Positions 1 through 7,779 of a stretch of 64,000 bases of DNA are shown here, piece by piece. Position numbers and translations under genes: made by a program. A model generated the notes under the pieces. It had not been told where the DNA came from. It was given only the letters and a program-made list of their open reading frames with translations, and ran no database searches. The first letter of the stretch is position 1. Each line of letters starts with the position of its first letter. Origin of the DNA: Cytobacillus solani (lineage in GTDB: Bacteria; Bacillota; Bacilli; Bacillales; Cytobacillaceae); the NCBI RefSeq assembly GCF_001420595.1, contig NZ_LJIX01000006.1, forward strand, positions 3,147,058-3,211,057. Reading direction: 5' to 3'.

Positions 1-1
1 T

Positions 2-481
2 GCTTATTGGCTAATCCCTCATTTAACAGGAAGAATTTTAACAAAGAAAATGAATAAATTAGCGATGATCCAAGGAATAACATGGACAATCGGTATGTTA
101 TTCATGTCAAGTTCAATGCATATTCAGGGGCTGCTCGGAGGACCACGTCGTTCTGCATTCTCTGAATATGGCGGAGCAGCTCAAGCTGCGGAATGGATAC
201 CATATCAAATTGCTCAAGCAGTTGGTGGATCAATTCTATTCATTTCTATCATTCTTATGGTTTATGTCTTTATTAATCTTGCTTTCTTTGCTCCTAAAGG
301 AGAACAAGAATTCCCTGTTGGTGAAGTAGCTAAAGGGGCAGAAAAAACACCATTAGTATTCGATAATTGGAAGCTATGGCTTGGAATTTCAGCTATACTT
401 ATCGTTTTCGCTTACACTCTTCCGCTCATTGATTTAATTCAAAATGCTCCTCCAGGATCAAAAGGATTTAAACTTTGGTAA
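2..481 (+). CDS. b(o/a)3-type cytochrome c oxidase subunit I, C-terminal part (gene starts before the window)
   Basis: The reading frame is open from base 2 and ends at a TAA at 479-481, so only the last 159 residues are seen. They form hydrophobic helices separated by short loops, with the segment GLLGGPRR before an SEYGG stretch, a layout typical of the end of subunit I of b(o/a)3-type haem-copper oxidases. The haem and copper histidines would lie upstream and cannot be checked. The protein would be a membrane terminal oxidase subunit that reduces oxygen and pumps protons. An ATG at 50 is internal. A strong terminator follows directly. Assignment to the ba3 branch rests on overall resemblance. 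Confidence 0.8.
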   Translation, partial: AYWLIPHLTGRILTKKMNKLAMIQGITWTIGMLFMSSSMHIQGLLGGPRRSAFSEYGGAAQAAEWIPYQIAQAVGGSILFISIILMVYVFINLAFFAPKGEQEFPVGEVAKGAEKTPLVFDNWKLWLGISAILIVFAYTLPLIDLIQNAPPGSKGFKLW

Positions 482-485
482 GTTC

Positions 486-517
486 AAACACTCCGATCAA
501 TCGATCGGAGTGTTTTT
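486..517 (+). terminator. Rho-independent terminator after the oxidase gene
   Basis: AAACACTCCGATC pairs with GATCGGAGTGTTT around an AATC loop and is followed by a short T run. It begins five bases after the oxidase stop codon and borders the convergent EamA gene, so it should end oxidase transcription. Confidence 0.9.
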
Positions 518-1433
518 ATTGTGCTATATCCGTATTCCCACTTTCATTCAATCTCCTCTTCCGGAAAGAGAGGTTAACGATTAATACAGATCCTAGGATT
601 AATAAGGCACCAATTACTTGAAATACGCCAAGTCTTTCCCCATATAGGAATACGCCTAACATTGTTGCAACAACTGGTTCTACTGTGGCAATAATAGCCG
701 CTTTGCTCCCCTCTGTTTTCTCTAGTCCCCAGGTATACAAGAAATAAGCTAGTACAGTAGGAATTAATCCTAAGCCAATCCCATACAGCAAAACCTTCAT
801 GTCCATTAATATTTCAAGCCTGGTCCAAAGCCTTGTTACCGGAATGAGTGCAATTGCCGCAATAAGAAAAGTATATAAAGTAATCGTGAAGGGCTGATAT
901 TTTTTTAGGGCAAACTTTCCAAATATCGTGTACAGTGCATATCCTAGCCCTGACCCTAATCCAGTGATAATTCCCAAAAAGGTAATATTGCTATCTTCCA
1001 TTGATATTCCCGCAATTAATACACAGCCTAGGATTGTCCCTGCTACTGCAGCGATCTTTGTTATAGTTAAGCTTTCTTTGAGAAAAATAAAGGAAAGGAT
1101 TGTCACAAATGCAGGAGATGTATAAAGGAGAATAACCGCAACAGAAATATTCATTTGACTTATGGTTGTAAAATAACAAAAGTTAAAAAATACAATACTC
1201 AAGATTCCTGTTCCGACAAATAGCCTGACATCCTTTACTTCTTTTAGTTTCATCTCCTTCGGATATCGGACAATGCCGATAATTAGTAAAAAAACAGCTG
1301 CAAATATCACACGAATTGCCACAATTTCCATCGCTGTAAAATCATATGCTCCTAACCCTTTAACAAAGAAAGCAATTATCCCCCATAGGCTTGCTCCTGA
1401 TGCAATCATGATATAAGGCAATATTTTCTTCAA
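516..1433 (-). CDS. EamA/DMT-family transporter (RhaT-like permease)
   Basis: The 305-residue product has about ten hydrophobic helices arranged as two similar halves, the usual EamA (drug/metabolite transporter) duplication. The first half opens with a short GASLWG segment and the second half ends with a VEPVVATMLG..GERLG stretch typical of the family. It is a plasma-membrane exporter; the substrate cannot be read from sequence. The start is a TTG at 1433 preceded by GGAGAGA at suitable spacing. It is transcribed convergently to the oxidase and shares its orientation with the peptidase gene behind it, without obvious coupling. A basic tail (RKRR) ends the protein. Confidence 0.88.
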   Translation of the reverse strand: MKKILPYIMIASGASLWGIIAFFVKGLGAYDFTAMEIVAIRVIFAAVFLLIIGIVRYPKEMKLKEVKDVRLFVGTGILSIVFFNFCYFTTISQMNISVAVILLYTSPAFVTILSFIFLKESLTITKIAAVAGTILGCVLIAGISMEDSNITFLGIITGLGSGLGYALYTIFGKFALKKYQPFTITLYTFLIAAIALIPVTRLWTRLEILMDMKVLLYGIGLGLIPTVLAYFLYTWGLEKTEGSKAAIIATVEPVVATMLGVFLYGERLGVFQVIGALLILGSVLIVNLSFRKRRLNESGNTDIAQ

Positions 1434-1490
1434 AGCATTCTCTCCATATATGATGAAAGAGGATGACAGATGCCATCCCCTTCATCCTAC

Positions 1491-3005
1491 TTATTTTAAT
1501 TGGTACACATTACTATACTTTTCATATAAATAATCAATTAAATAATTTGCATTTAATTCCTCACCAGTAACATCTTTTAAGATATCAAGCGGCTTTTTCA
1601 TCTTTCCAAATTTGTGAATGTGATCGGTAAACCACTCTTTAATCGGCAATAGGTTCCCCTCTTCTACTAATTGATCATAGTTTGGGAGATCCTTGATCAT
1701 CGCATTCTTCAGTTGTGCTGCATACATATATCCTAATGCATAAGAAGGGAAGTATCCAAAGCTTCCGCCTGACCAGTGAACATCCTGCAGAACCCCTTGC
1801 GCGTCATTTTCTGGTCTAACACCTAGATATTGCTCATACTTCTTATTCCAAATTTCCGGCAAATCCTTTACTTCCATTTCATCGTTAAATAAACCTTTTT
1901 CAATTTCATAGCGAATGATGATATGCAGGGGATAAGTTAATTCATCTGCTTCTATCCGAATGAGGGAAGGCTTCGATTCATTTATCGCCCGATAAAAGTC
2001 ATCTAAGCCAACTTCATCAAACTGTCCGGCAGAATACTCCTTTAGTAAATCGTAATTCTTTTTCCAGAAGGAGTAATGCCTTCCAACAAAGTTTTCATAG
2101 AAAAGTGATTGAGATTCATGAATTCCCATTGAAGTTCCATCACATAAAGGCGTACCAATTAAATCTGTAGATATATTCTGTTCATAAAGTGCATGACCAC
2201 CTTCATGAATCGTCCCAAATACAGCTGTCCGGAAGTCGTGTTCATCATATTTAGTGGTTACACGAACATCACCAGGATTTAACCCGGTCGCAAACGGATG
2301 TACTGTTTCATCAAGGCGCCCAGCATTAAAGTTATAGCCCATTTGCTTAAGAATTTCTAAACTAAAATCACGCTGCTTTTCCTTAGGGAAATGTTCAAAT
2401 AAGAAGCCAGTTTCTAACTTTTGCTCTGACTGTGAAATACTATGTACAAGCGGGACGATTTTTTCTCTCAACTGGCCAAATACCTGATCGAGCACTTCCA
2501 CCGTCACACCTGGTTCATACATGTCTAATAATGTATTATATTTATTCCCTTTAAAACCCCAATACTGAATAAAACGCTTTGTCATTGCTACAAGCTTCTC
2601 AAGGTATGGGCGAAACATTTCGAAATCTGATTTTGCTTTTGCTTCTTCCCAAATACTTTCAGACTTTGACTGGAGAATGACATATTCCTTATACTCTTCA
2701 GCAGGAATTTTTTTGTTGAGATCATATTCCTTTTTACATTCAAGTAGTGTTTTCATCGTAATTTCAGAGAGAATCGACTCATTGCCACTTAATTCTACTA
2801 TGTAAGCTTCCATTTCTTCTGACGTAGACATTTTAAATACATCAGTAGATAACATGCCAATTACTTCCGAGCGCTGCTCCACCCCTTGTTTTGGAGCCCC
2901 TGTCCGTAAATCCCAATAAATTAATCCGAGGGCTTCTTTATACGCTTCCATCTTTTTCACGTAATCCAAAAACTCTTTTTCTACTAGTTTTACAGTCTCG
3001 CTCAT
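1491..3005 (-). CDS. ypwA: M32-family metallocarboxypeptidase (YpwA-like)
   Basis: This 504-residue protein matches the length of the M32 carboxypeptidases (thermostable carboxypeptidase 1, YpwA). The zinc motif HEGGH lies near residues 266-270 within a GTIHEGGHALYEQN context. The conserved downstream segments GIHESQS and IRIEADELTYPLHI are present too; they carry the third zinc ligand and substrate-binding residues of the family. It is a cytosolic enzyme that trims C-terminal residues from peptides. The ATG follows a GAGGGGG ribosome site. In B. subtilis the ypwA and ypvA genes are neighbours; here about 4.7 kb of other genes separates them. Confidence 0.95.
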   Translation of the reverse strand: MSETVKLVEKEFLDYVKKMEAYKEALGLIYWDLRTGAPKQGVEQRSEVIGMLSTDVFKMSTSEEMEAYIVELSGNESILSEITMKTLLECKKEYDLNKKIPAEEYKEYVILQSKSESIWEEAKAKSDFEMFRPYLEKLVAMTKRFIQYWGFKGNKYNTLLDMYEPGVTVEVLDQVFGQLREKIVPLVHSISQSEQKLETGFLFEHFPKEKQRDFSLEILKQMGYNFNAGRLDETVHPFATGLNPGDVRVTTKYDEHDFRTAVFGTIHEGGHALYEQNISTDLIGTPLCDGTSMGIHESQSLFYENFVGRHYSFWKKNYDLLKEYSAGQFDEVGLDDFYRAINESKPSLIRIEADELTYPLHIIIRYEIEKGLFNDEMEVKDLPEIWNKKYEQYLGVRPENDAQGVLQDVHWSGGSFGYFPSYALGYMYAAQLKNAMIKDLPNYDQLVEEGNLLPIKEWFTDHIHKFGKMKKPLDILKDVTGEELNANYLIDYLYEKYSNVYQLK

Positions 3006-3123
3006 TCATATTCCCCCTCATTTTCATATGACCCCTTCTATATTATCATATTCTTTCGAAAAATGGAAAAAGACAACAGCATTCAAACTGTTGCCTTTTC
3101 GTTCAATATAATGAAGCAAAGGT

Positions 3124-3357
3124 CTATTTCTTTCCGATTGCTACTCTCCAAGTATCAGGACCCTCTTCAAGGTATTCCCAAGTAAACTGCTCTTCTCTTT
3201 CCATCATAAATTGGTATTGTAACGGTCTAGGGTCATGATCATTGATTAATTGCATACATTCACCTGATTGTAATGAATCAAATGCTTTAAAAATTGTTGG
3301 ATGCTTTTCTCTTGGCGGATAATCAGGTGCATTGATTGTTTGAGCAAATTCTTTCAT
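3124..3357 (-). CDS. DUF2249-domain protein
   Basis: The 77-residue protein is one DUF2249 domain. It shows the family signatures PPREKHPTIFKAFDSL, a LINDHDPRPLQYQF centre and a WEYLEEGPDTWRV end. Proteins of this kind often sit beside nitric oxide, nitrite or hemerythrin-related genes, and a metal- or redox-linked role is suspected but unproven. The ATG is preceded by a GGGGGAAAG site. It is a single-gene unit reading away from the MFS gene, and a palindromic Fnr-type site with a well-placed -10 lies in its promoter. Two more DUF2249 genes occur at 5.7-6.2 kb. The family call is firm; the function is unknown. Confidence 0.9.
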   Translation of the reverse strand: MKEFAQTINAPDYPPREKHPTIFKAFDSLQSGECMQLINDHDPRPLQYQFMMEREEQFTWEYLEEGPDTWRVAIGKK

Positions 3358-3391
3358 GTTTCTTTCCCCCTAATCATTTATTAACAACCTC

Positions 3392-3434
3392 ATTTTATAT
3401 AATTAGTGGAAAACAATTAGTGAGAGGGGTCACA
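3392..3434 (-). promoter_or_regulatory. Candidate Crp/Fnr-type site with -10 element for the DUF2249 gene
   Basis: AGTGA-GAGGGG-TCACA at 3419-3434 differs from the Bacillus Fnr consensus TGTGA-N6-TCACA at one base. On the minus strand a TAAAAT (complement of 3392-3397) lies where a -10 would be if the site were centred at -41.5, the class II activator geometry. The predicted start site is near 3385, about 28 bases before the DUF2249 ATG. The match is seen; activation is inferred. Confidence 0.6.
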
Positions 3435-3559
3435 TTTATCCTATGATATTTCCCCCACAGCAAAAATATCGGTTCAAAATGAACAATCATCGTTTTATTT
3501 TTTAGAAACCGTTATAATAGGAATAAGGAAATCTATATAATAGGAAGAGATTAGTTTAT

Positions 3560-4717
3560 ATGAAACAATTTATCTTAATTATCGTTTTGATATCTTTTTT
3601 CGATATGTTCTCCCAATTGCCGATCATGAGTCCTTTTGCTAAAAGCTTAGGTGCATCCCCCGCTTTCATTGGTTTAATTGTCGGGATGTACTCATTCTCT
3701 AATATGTTCGGAAATATTTTGGCCGGTTATTGGATTGATAAACAAGGCGGCAAAAAGGTTTTACTTTTCGGCTTTCCCCTAACCGCTGCAATATTGCTGC
3801 TGTATACGATCGTCACTACACCTGGCCAGTTAATGGCCGTAAGGTTCTTTCATGGTTTATTTAGCGGATTTCTCGTTCCAGCTGCATTTACTGTTCTTGC
3901 AAATAGAGAAACAGAGAGTAAACAGGGGAAATCAATGGCAATTTCAGGCGTTGCTGTTGGGATTTCCGCTATTATCGGTCCTGCATTTGGAGGAATTGTC
4001 GCATCTAAATACAATGTTGAATGGGTGTTTATAATCATCGCCTGTGCAATGCTGCTGATTGCGGGTTGTTCAGCGTTTATTTTGCCAAATCGATCAGTCA
4101 CACTGAGCAGCAAGGTCGAATCGTCTTTTTATACGTTGTTTTCCATTTTGAAGACTCCTGTATTAGCCTTTAGTTTCATTGGTGCTTTTTCATTGATGTT
4201 CGCTCAAGGTGTTTTAGCTTATATGCTTCCTTTACAGGTTGAATCGCTTAACTACGGAACTCATTTTAGCGGGATGCTGCTAAGTACATTCGGAATTACT
4301 GCGATTTTAATTTTCGGGTTGCCGACCAATCGGATATTTGATAAATATCCGCATCATCATACGATGGTGCTTGGAATGACCATCATTGGATTTGCTCTCA
4401 TTCTATTAAGCAATGCAGCTTCCCTTCCATATCTATTTATTTGTATGATTTTATACGGTGCTGGCTTTGCCTTTTTATTTCCTTCTATATCTGCCATGCT
4501 TGTTGAACAAACGGATGAAGAGACAAGAGGAAAAGCATTTGGGTTGTTTTATGCATTTTTCTCACTCGGTGTTGTTGCTGGGTCTTCATTAACAGGCATT
4601 TTATCTGTTTCTTTTAGTACAGGATTTATTATTGCAGCCTGTCTACTATTTGCTAACAGTATTTGGATATTTATTTATTTCAAAAGAAAAGCAGCATTAC
4701 ATGAAGGAATGGAGTGA
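3560..4717 (+). CDS. MFS transporter
   Basis: This 385-residue protein has twelve predicted hydrophobic helices. The loop after helix 2 reads GYWIDKQGGKKV, the MFS A-like motif, and a related NRIFDKYP segment lies in the second half, with a QTDEETRGKAFG loop later on. It is an inner-membrane exporter or importer of unknown substrate. The ATG at 3560 follows AGGAAGAGA. A TATAAT lies at 3513-3518, and a small palindrome GTTCA-AAA-TGAAC at 3472-3484 could be an operator, though no regulator gene is adjacent. A tiny Cys-rich ORF follows within six bases and may be co-transcribed. Confidence 0.9.
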   Translation: MKQFILIIVLISFFDMFSQLPIMSPFAKSLGASPAFIGLIVGMYSFSNMFGNILAGYWIDKQGGKKVLLFGFPLTAAILLLYTIVTTPGQLMAVRFFHGLFSGFLVPAAFTVLANRETESKQGKSMAISGVAVGISAIIGPAFGGIVASKYNVEWVFIIIACAMLLIAGCSAFILPNRSVTLSSKVESSFYTLFSILKTPVLAFSFIGAFSLMFAQGVLAYMLPLQVESLNYGTHFSGMLLSTFGITAILIFGLPTNRIFDKYPHHHTMVLGMTIIGFALILLSNAASLPYLFICMILYGAGFAFLFPSISAMLVEQTDEETRGKAFGLFYAFFSLGVVAGSSLTGILSVSFSTGFIIAACLLFANSIWIFIYFKRKAALHEGME

Positions 4718-4722
4718 AAATA

Positions 4723-4857
4723 TTGAGAGAGCTCGTAAGTAAATGTCACTTATGCGGGAAGGATCTTTATTGTATCGATGGTTTTTTCAATGGTATTCAT
4801 ACAGATGAGCAGCAAACACTTTGTTTTGATTGCGCAGAGGAAAAGGAATCCACTTAG
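4723..4857 (+). CDS. Small CxxC...CxxC protein (putative zinc ribbon)
   Basis: A 44-codon reading frame starts at TTG 4723 with GGAG eight bases upstream; a GTG at 4714 in the same frame is an alternative. It encodes KCHLCGK near the N-terminus and LCFDCAEE near the C-terminus, giving two CxxC pairs about 26 residues apart, as expected for a small zinc ribbon. It lies directly after the MFS gene and immediately before a strong terminator whose stem includes its last codons, so it would end that transcript. I do not recognise a named family. Spacing of the cysteines and the ribosome site support it being real. Confidence 0.6.
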   Translation: MRELVSKCHLCGKDLYCIDGFFNGIHTDEQQTLCFDCAEEKEST

Positions 4858-4875
4858 GAGTGGGTTCCTTTTTTT
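4841..4875 (+). terminator. Rho-independent terminator after the MFS/small-protein unit
   Basis: AAGGAATCCACT pairs with AGTGGGTTCCTT around a short TAGG loop and runs into seven T residues. The 5' arm overlaps the last codons of the small CxxC ORF. Confidence 0.9.
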
Positions 4876-4891
4876 CTGCTTTTTCTTAGTT

Positions 4892-4910
4892 GAGAATGAG
4901 AATCAAAATA
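4892..4910 (+). promoter_or_regulatory. Possible Fur-like box upstream of the Crp/Fnr gene
   Basis: GAGAATGAGAATCAAAATA matches 14 of 19 positions of the classical Fur box (GATAATGATAATCATTATC). It lies ten bases upstream of the Fnr-type site of the regulator promoter. The match is moderate, and AT-rich DNA gives chance hits, so this is a weak proposal. Confidence 0.3.
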
Positions 4911-4919
4911 TTTATTTAC

Positions 4920-4962
4920 TATGATTCAGGTCACTTATTCTCCAAAAATATCGTGCTACACT
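4920..4962 (+). promoter_or_regulatory. Candidate Crp/Fnr-type promoter of the regulator operon
   Basis: TATGA-TTCAGG-TCACT at 4920-4935 matches TGTGA-N6-TCACA at eight of ten conserved bases. TACACT at 4957-4962, preceded by TGC (extended -10), lies where the -10 belongs if the site is centred at -41.5. This predicts a class II promoter, possibly self-activated by the downstream Crp/Fnr protein, starting near 4969. Confidence 0.55.
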
Positions 4963-5003
4963 TGGTTTATATTAAGCTAGAAAATTGTAAGAAGGTGAGC
5001 TAA

Positions 5004-5693
5004 TTGAGAATTGAGGATATTGAAAAACGCCTCAAGGCAGTTCCTCTATTTAAAGATTTAGAGAAAGAGGAGCTTTCCCATATTGTAGATATCGCCCAAA
5101 CCCGATTGTATAAGTATAAATTATATGTATTCATGCAGGGCGATCCGCTTGATCGCGTGTTCTTCATCCATTCGGGGAAAATAAAGATTTATAAAACAGA
5201 TACATCTGGCAGAGAGCAAATTGTTTCCGTTCTTGAAGCCGGAGAAATGTTCCCCCACGCTGGTTTTTTCAGACAAGGGAATTATCCAGCACACGCGGAA
5301 GTGATTGAAGAAGCACAACTAATAACAATCCCAATCGATGATTTTGAAAAAATCCTCCTTACTAATCCATTGCTTTGTATTAAGCTATTCAAAGTATTAG
5401 GGGAAAAGATTGTTGATTTACAAAACCGGCTGGAGGAACAAATTCTTCATAATACGTATGAGCAAATAATCATGCTATTTTTAAGGCTTTGCAAAACAAA
5501 TGGAATGAAATTAGATGATTTATATAAAATCACTACTCATTTCACCAATCGGGAACTGGCAAATATGATTGGAACTTCGAGGGAAACAGTGAGCAGAACA
5601 ATCAGCCAATTAAAGAAAAAGGACTTTTTGTTAACGGATGAAGAGGGATTCTTTCTAGTTAATCGAGATGGTCTTAAACAAGAAATTCTATAA
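5004..5693 (+). CDS. Crp/Fnr-family transcription regulator
   Basis: The 229-residue protein has a cyclic-nucleotide-binding-type beta barrel (about residues 15-120), a long dimerisation helix and a C-terminal winged helix with the sequence NRELANMIGTSRETVSR near residues 180-195. The recognition helix RETVSR fits proteins that read TGTGA/TCACA half-sites. It has only two cysteines and no Fe-S cysteine cluster, so it is not a classical Fnr and may sense NO, haem or another ligand. The start is TTG 5004 after GAAGGTGAG. It heads an operon with two DUF2249 genes, an NnrS-like gene and a DUF59 gene. A close paralogue lies at 21.5 kb. Confidence 0.92.
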   Translation: MRIEDIEKRLKAVPLFKDLEKEELSHIVDIAQTRLYKYKLYVFMQGDPLDRVFFIHSGKIKIYKTDTSGREQIVSVLEAGEMFPHAGFFRQGNYPAHAEVIEEAQLITIPIDDFEKILLTNPLLCIKLFKVLGEKIVDLQNRLEEQILHNTYEQIIMLFLRLCKTNGMKLDDLYKITTHFTNRELANMIGTSRETVSRTISQLKKKDFLLTDEEGFFLVNRDGLKQEIL

Positions 5694-5727
5694 TTATATA
5701 TTTCATATTTGAAGGAGAGAGTTAAAC

Positions 5728-5961
5728 ATGGAAAATAAAGTAATCGAATTAGATGTTAGGGAAGATATTAAAAACAAATTAGAACCATTTCAAAAGATCA
5801 TGCAAGCGATAAACGGACTGGAAAAAGGAGATGTATTTATCCTTCATGCTCCATTTAAGCCAGCTCCCTTATTTACTGTTTTGAAAGCAAAAGGGTTTGA
5901 ACATGAAGCAGAGGAATTAGAGAAGAAACATTGGAAAGTTACTTTTACGAAAAGAGGGTAA
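5728..5961 (+). CDS. DUF2249-domain protein
   Basis: The 77-residue product begins with an ELDVREDIKNKLEPF segment and contains KGDVFILHAPFKPAPLF and a KHWKVTF end, which mark a DUF2249 domain. It is the second gene of the Crp/Fnr operon, 34 bases after the regulator, with GGAGAGAG before its ATG. Its stop overlaps the region from which the next DUF2249 gene starts, which suggests coupled translation. The biochemical role is not known; the gene context points to anaerobic or nitrogen-oxide metabolism. Confidence 0.9.
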   Translation: MENKVIELDVREDIKNKLEPFQKIMQAINGLEKGDVFILHAPFKPAPLFTVLKAKGFEHEAEELEKKHWKVTFTKRG

Positions 5962-5966
5962 TGGCT

Positions 5967-6173
5967 ATGATTCTAGATAATCGGGGTCTTGAACCGCCTC
6001 AGCCAATGATGAGGACGCTTGATGCGCTGGAATCCTTATCCGTTGGTGAAACATTATCAATTATTAATGATCGAAGACCGATGTTTTTATATGAACAATT
6101 AGATGAAAAAGGATATAAACATGTAACATCTGAACGGGAAGATGGAAGCTATTTAATTGAAATTACGAAATAA
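5967..6173 (+). CDS. DUF2249-domain protein
   Basis: This is a 68-residue DUF2249-like domain with the features GLEPPQPMMRTLDALESL, a GETLSIINDRRP turn and a C-terminal strand. The ATG at 5967 is chosen because GAGGG lies eight bases upstream; an ATG at 5961 overlaps the previous stop (TAATG) but is too close to that site. Most of the sequence differs from the copy just before it, so the two are old paralogues rather than a fresh duplication. It is the third gene of the operon and lies 14 bases before the membrane protein gene. Confidence 0.85.
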   Translation: MILDNRGLEPPQPMMRTLDALESLSVGETLSIINDRRPMFLYEQLDEKGYKHVTSEREDGSYLIEITK

Positions 6174-6187
6174 AGAAGGTGATGAAG

Positions 6188-7432
6188 TTGGGTCCTTCAG
6201 CTTCAGGCAATGAAACAAATATTAAACTCCCATTTTCTTTTATTTTTGTCAGCATGGTCGCTTTGTTGGCATCACAGATTCTACTTTTATTTCAGGGCGA
6301 TTTTTTAATGGATGGTCAATTCCGTGTTCCTGGCATCTGGTCGGCAGCTCATCTGTTCATTTTAGGCTGGGCATTAATGATAGGAATGGGAGCGATGTAC
6401 CAGCTCGTTCCCGTCGCTTTCTTGACCCCCATTTGGAATGAAAAATTCGGTTTTATTCAATTTGGTGTGACTGCCATCGGGACTTTTGCATTCGCGCATT
6501 TCTTGTTTCATGATCCACAAAATGCGCTCATCCCAGGAATCATTACGTTAATTGGGATACTCATGTTCCTTTTTCAAATGTTTATGACCTTACGTAAACA
6601 AGCAAAGCCAAATATATTAACATTATATGTTGGCACCGCATTAGTTTGTCTGCTTCTAACGATTGGACTTGGTATCACTATGCTTTATAGCATGAAATCA
6701 GGTGCAGCAGCCAATCAATATTTTGCGATCTTTAAAAGCCATTTACTGCTTGGAACGGCTGGCTGGTTTACGATGCTAATTTTCGGCTTTTCTTATAAAA
6801 TGGTGCCGATGTTCTCTCTATCCCATGGATACAGCATGAAGCCTGCGAAGTTTGTTTATCCGTTTTATGCTGGAGGACTGTTTGTAGCAATTGTCTCCTT
6901 CTTTACAGAGTCAAGCGTTGCTTTAATAGCTGGTCTATTGCTGCAGCTCATTGGTTTTGCCATATTTATTTATCATATTTCGCTCATCCTTAAAAAAAGA
7001 GTGAAAAAGAAGCTTGACCGTTCGTTTACATTTGCATTAATTGCTATTTTAAGTGGCGGATTAATTCATTTTGCTGCGTTTATCACAGCACTAACCGGTG
7101 TTTTTTCAAAAGCAGTTGGTCCTTTATTAATGATGTATCTTTTCTTTTGGATTGCCTTTAGTATCATTGGCTACTTGTATAAAATTGTCCCCTTCTTATG
7201 GTGGACAGCAAAGTACAGCAAGGAAATTGGAAAAAAAGATGTTCCATCACTAAAAGATATGGTCAATGATCGAGCATCTACACCTGTGTTTGCTTGTCTA
7301 GTAATCGGAATAATTGGTGTAGATCTTTCTTTATTCATCGGCAGCAAGGCACTGTTCATATCTGGTCAGTTATTATTTACAATCGCCTGCTTCTTATTCT
7401 GTTTTGCCATTGCCAAAGTAGTTACAAAATAG
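6188..7432 (+). CDS. NnrS / haem-copper-oxidase-subunit-I-like membrane protein
   Basis: About 414 residues form roughly twelve membrane helices. Histidines lie in helix contexts such as WSAAHLFILGW, FKSHLLLGTAGW and MFSLSHGY, which resembles oxidase subunit I and NnrS-type haem and copper membrane proteins, but the full six-histidine oxidase set is not evident. The start is taken as TTG 6188 because AAGGTGAT lies just upstream at proper distance; GTG 6179 and ATG 6182 lie inside that site. With the DUF2249 and DUF59 neighbours and the Crp/Fnr gene it probably takes part in respiration or in handling NO stress. Exact substrate and cofactors are inferred only. Confidence 0.7.
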   Translation: MGPSASGNETNIKLPFSFIFVSMVALLASQILLLFQGDFLMDGQFRVPGIWSAAHLFILGWALMIGMGAMYQLVPVAFLTPIWNEKFGFIQFGVTAIGTFAFAHFLFHDPQNALIPGIITLIGILMFLFQMFMTLRKQAKPNILTLYVGTALVCLLLTIGLGITMLYSMKSGAAANQYFAIFKSHLLLGTAGWFTMLIFGFSYKMVPMFSLSHGYSMKPAKFVYPFYAGGLFVAIVSFFTESSVALIAGLLLQLIGFAIFIYHISLILKKRVKKKLDRSFTFALIAILSGGLIHFAAFITALTGVFSKAVGPLLMMYLFFWIAFSIIGYLYKIVPFLWWTAKYSKEIGKKDVPSLKDMVNDRASTPVFACLVIGIIGVDLSLFIGSKALFISGQLLFTIACFLFCFAIAKVVTK

Positions 7433-7444
7433 GAGGGTTCTATC

Positions 7445-7744
7445 ATGACATTAAAAGAAAAAGTACTAAGCAATTTAAAAAGAGTAATGGATCCTGAGCT
7501 TAATATAAATGTTGTTGATTTAGGCTTAATTTATGATATTGAGTTTCCTGAAGAGGATTTTGTTTATGTTACAATGACATTAACAACACCTGGATGTCCC
7601 TTGCATGACAGCATAACAAGCGGTGTAAAATACTGTCTTGAAGAGATGGAGGAAATCTCGAAGGTAGAGGTTAATCTCGTATGGGAGCCTGCCTGGTCAC
7701 CTGAAAAGATGACTCCGGATGGATTAAAGCAAATCGGCCGTTAA
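7445..7744 (+). CDS. DUF59/MIP18-family metal-sulfur cluster assembly factor
   Basis: The 99-residue protein carries the DUF59 hallmark DPELNINVVDLGLIYDI near residues 16-32, then a LTTPGCPLHDSI motif with the conserved cysteine and a VEVNLVWEPAWSPEKMT end. Members such as SufT and PaaD help to mature Fe-S proteins. It is the last gene of the Crp/Fnr operon, starting 12 bases after the membrane protein with GGAGGG before the ATG, and is followed by a terminator. Its place here suggests that the operon needs an Fe-S protein to be assembled or repaired. Confidence 0.92.
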   Translation: MTLKEKVLSNLKRVMDPELNINVVDLGLIYDIEFPEEDFVYVTMTLTTPGCPLHDSITSGVKYCLEEMEEISKVEVNLVWEPAWSPEKMTPDGLKQIGR

Positions 7745-7746
7745 TA

Positions 7747-7779
7747 AGAAAATCCCCTCACAATGAGGGGATTTTCTTA
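7747..7779 (+). terminator. Bidirectional-type terminator between the DUF59 gene and ypvA
   Basis: AAGAAAATCCCCTCA pairs with TGAGGGGATTTTCTT around a CAA-type loop. It lies between two convergent genes, with T-rich flanks on both strands. Confidence 0.9.
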
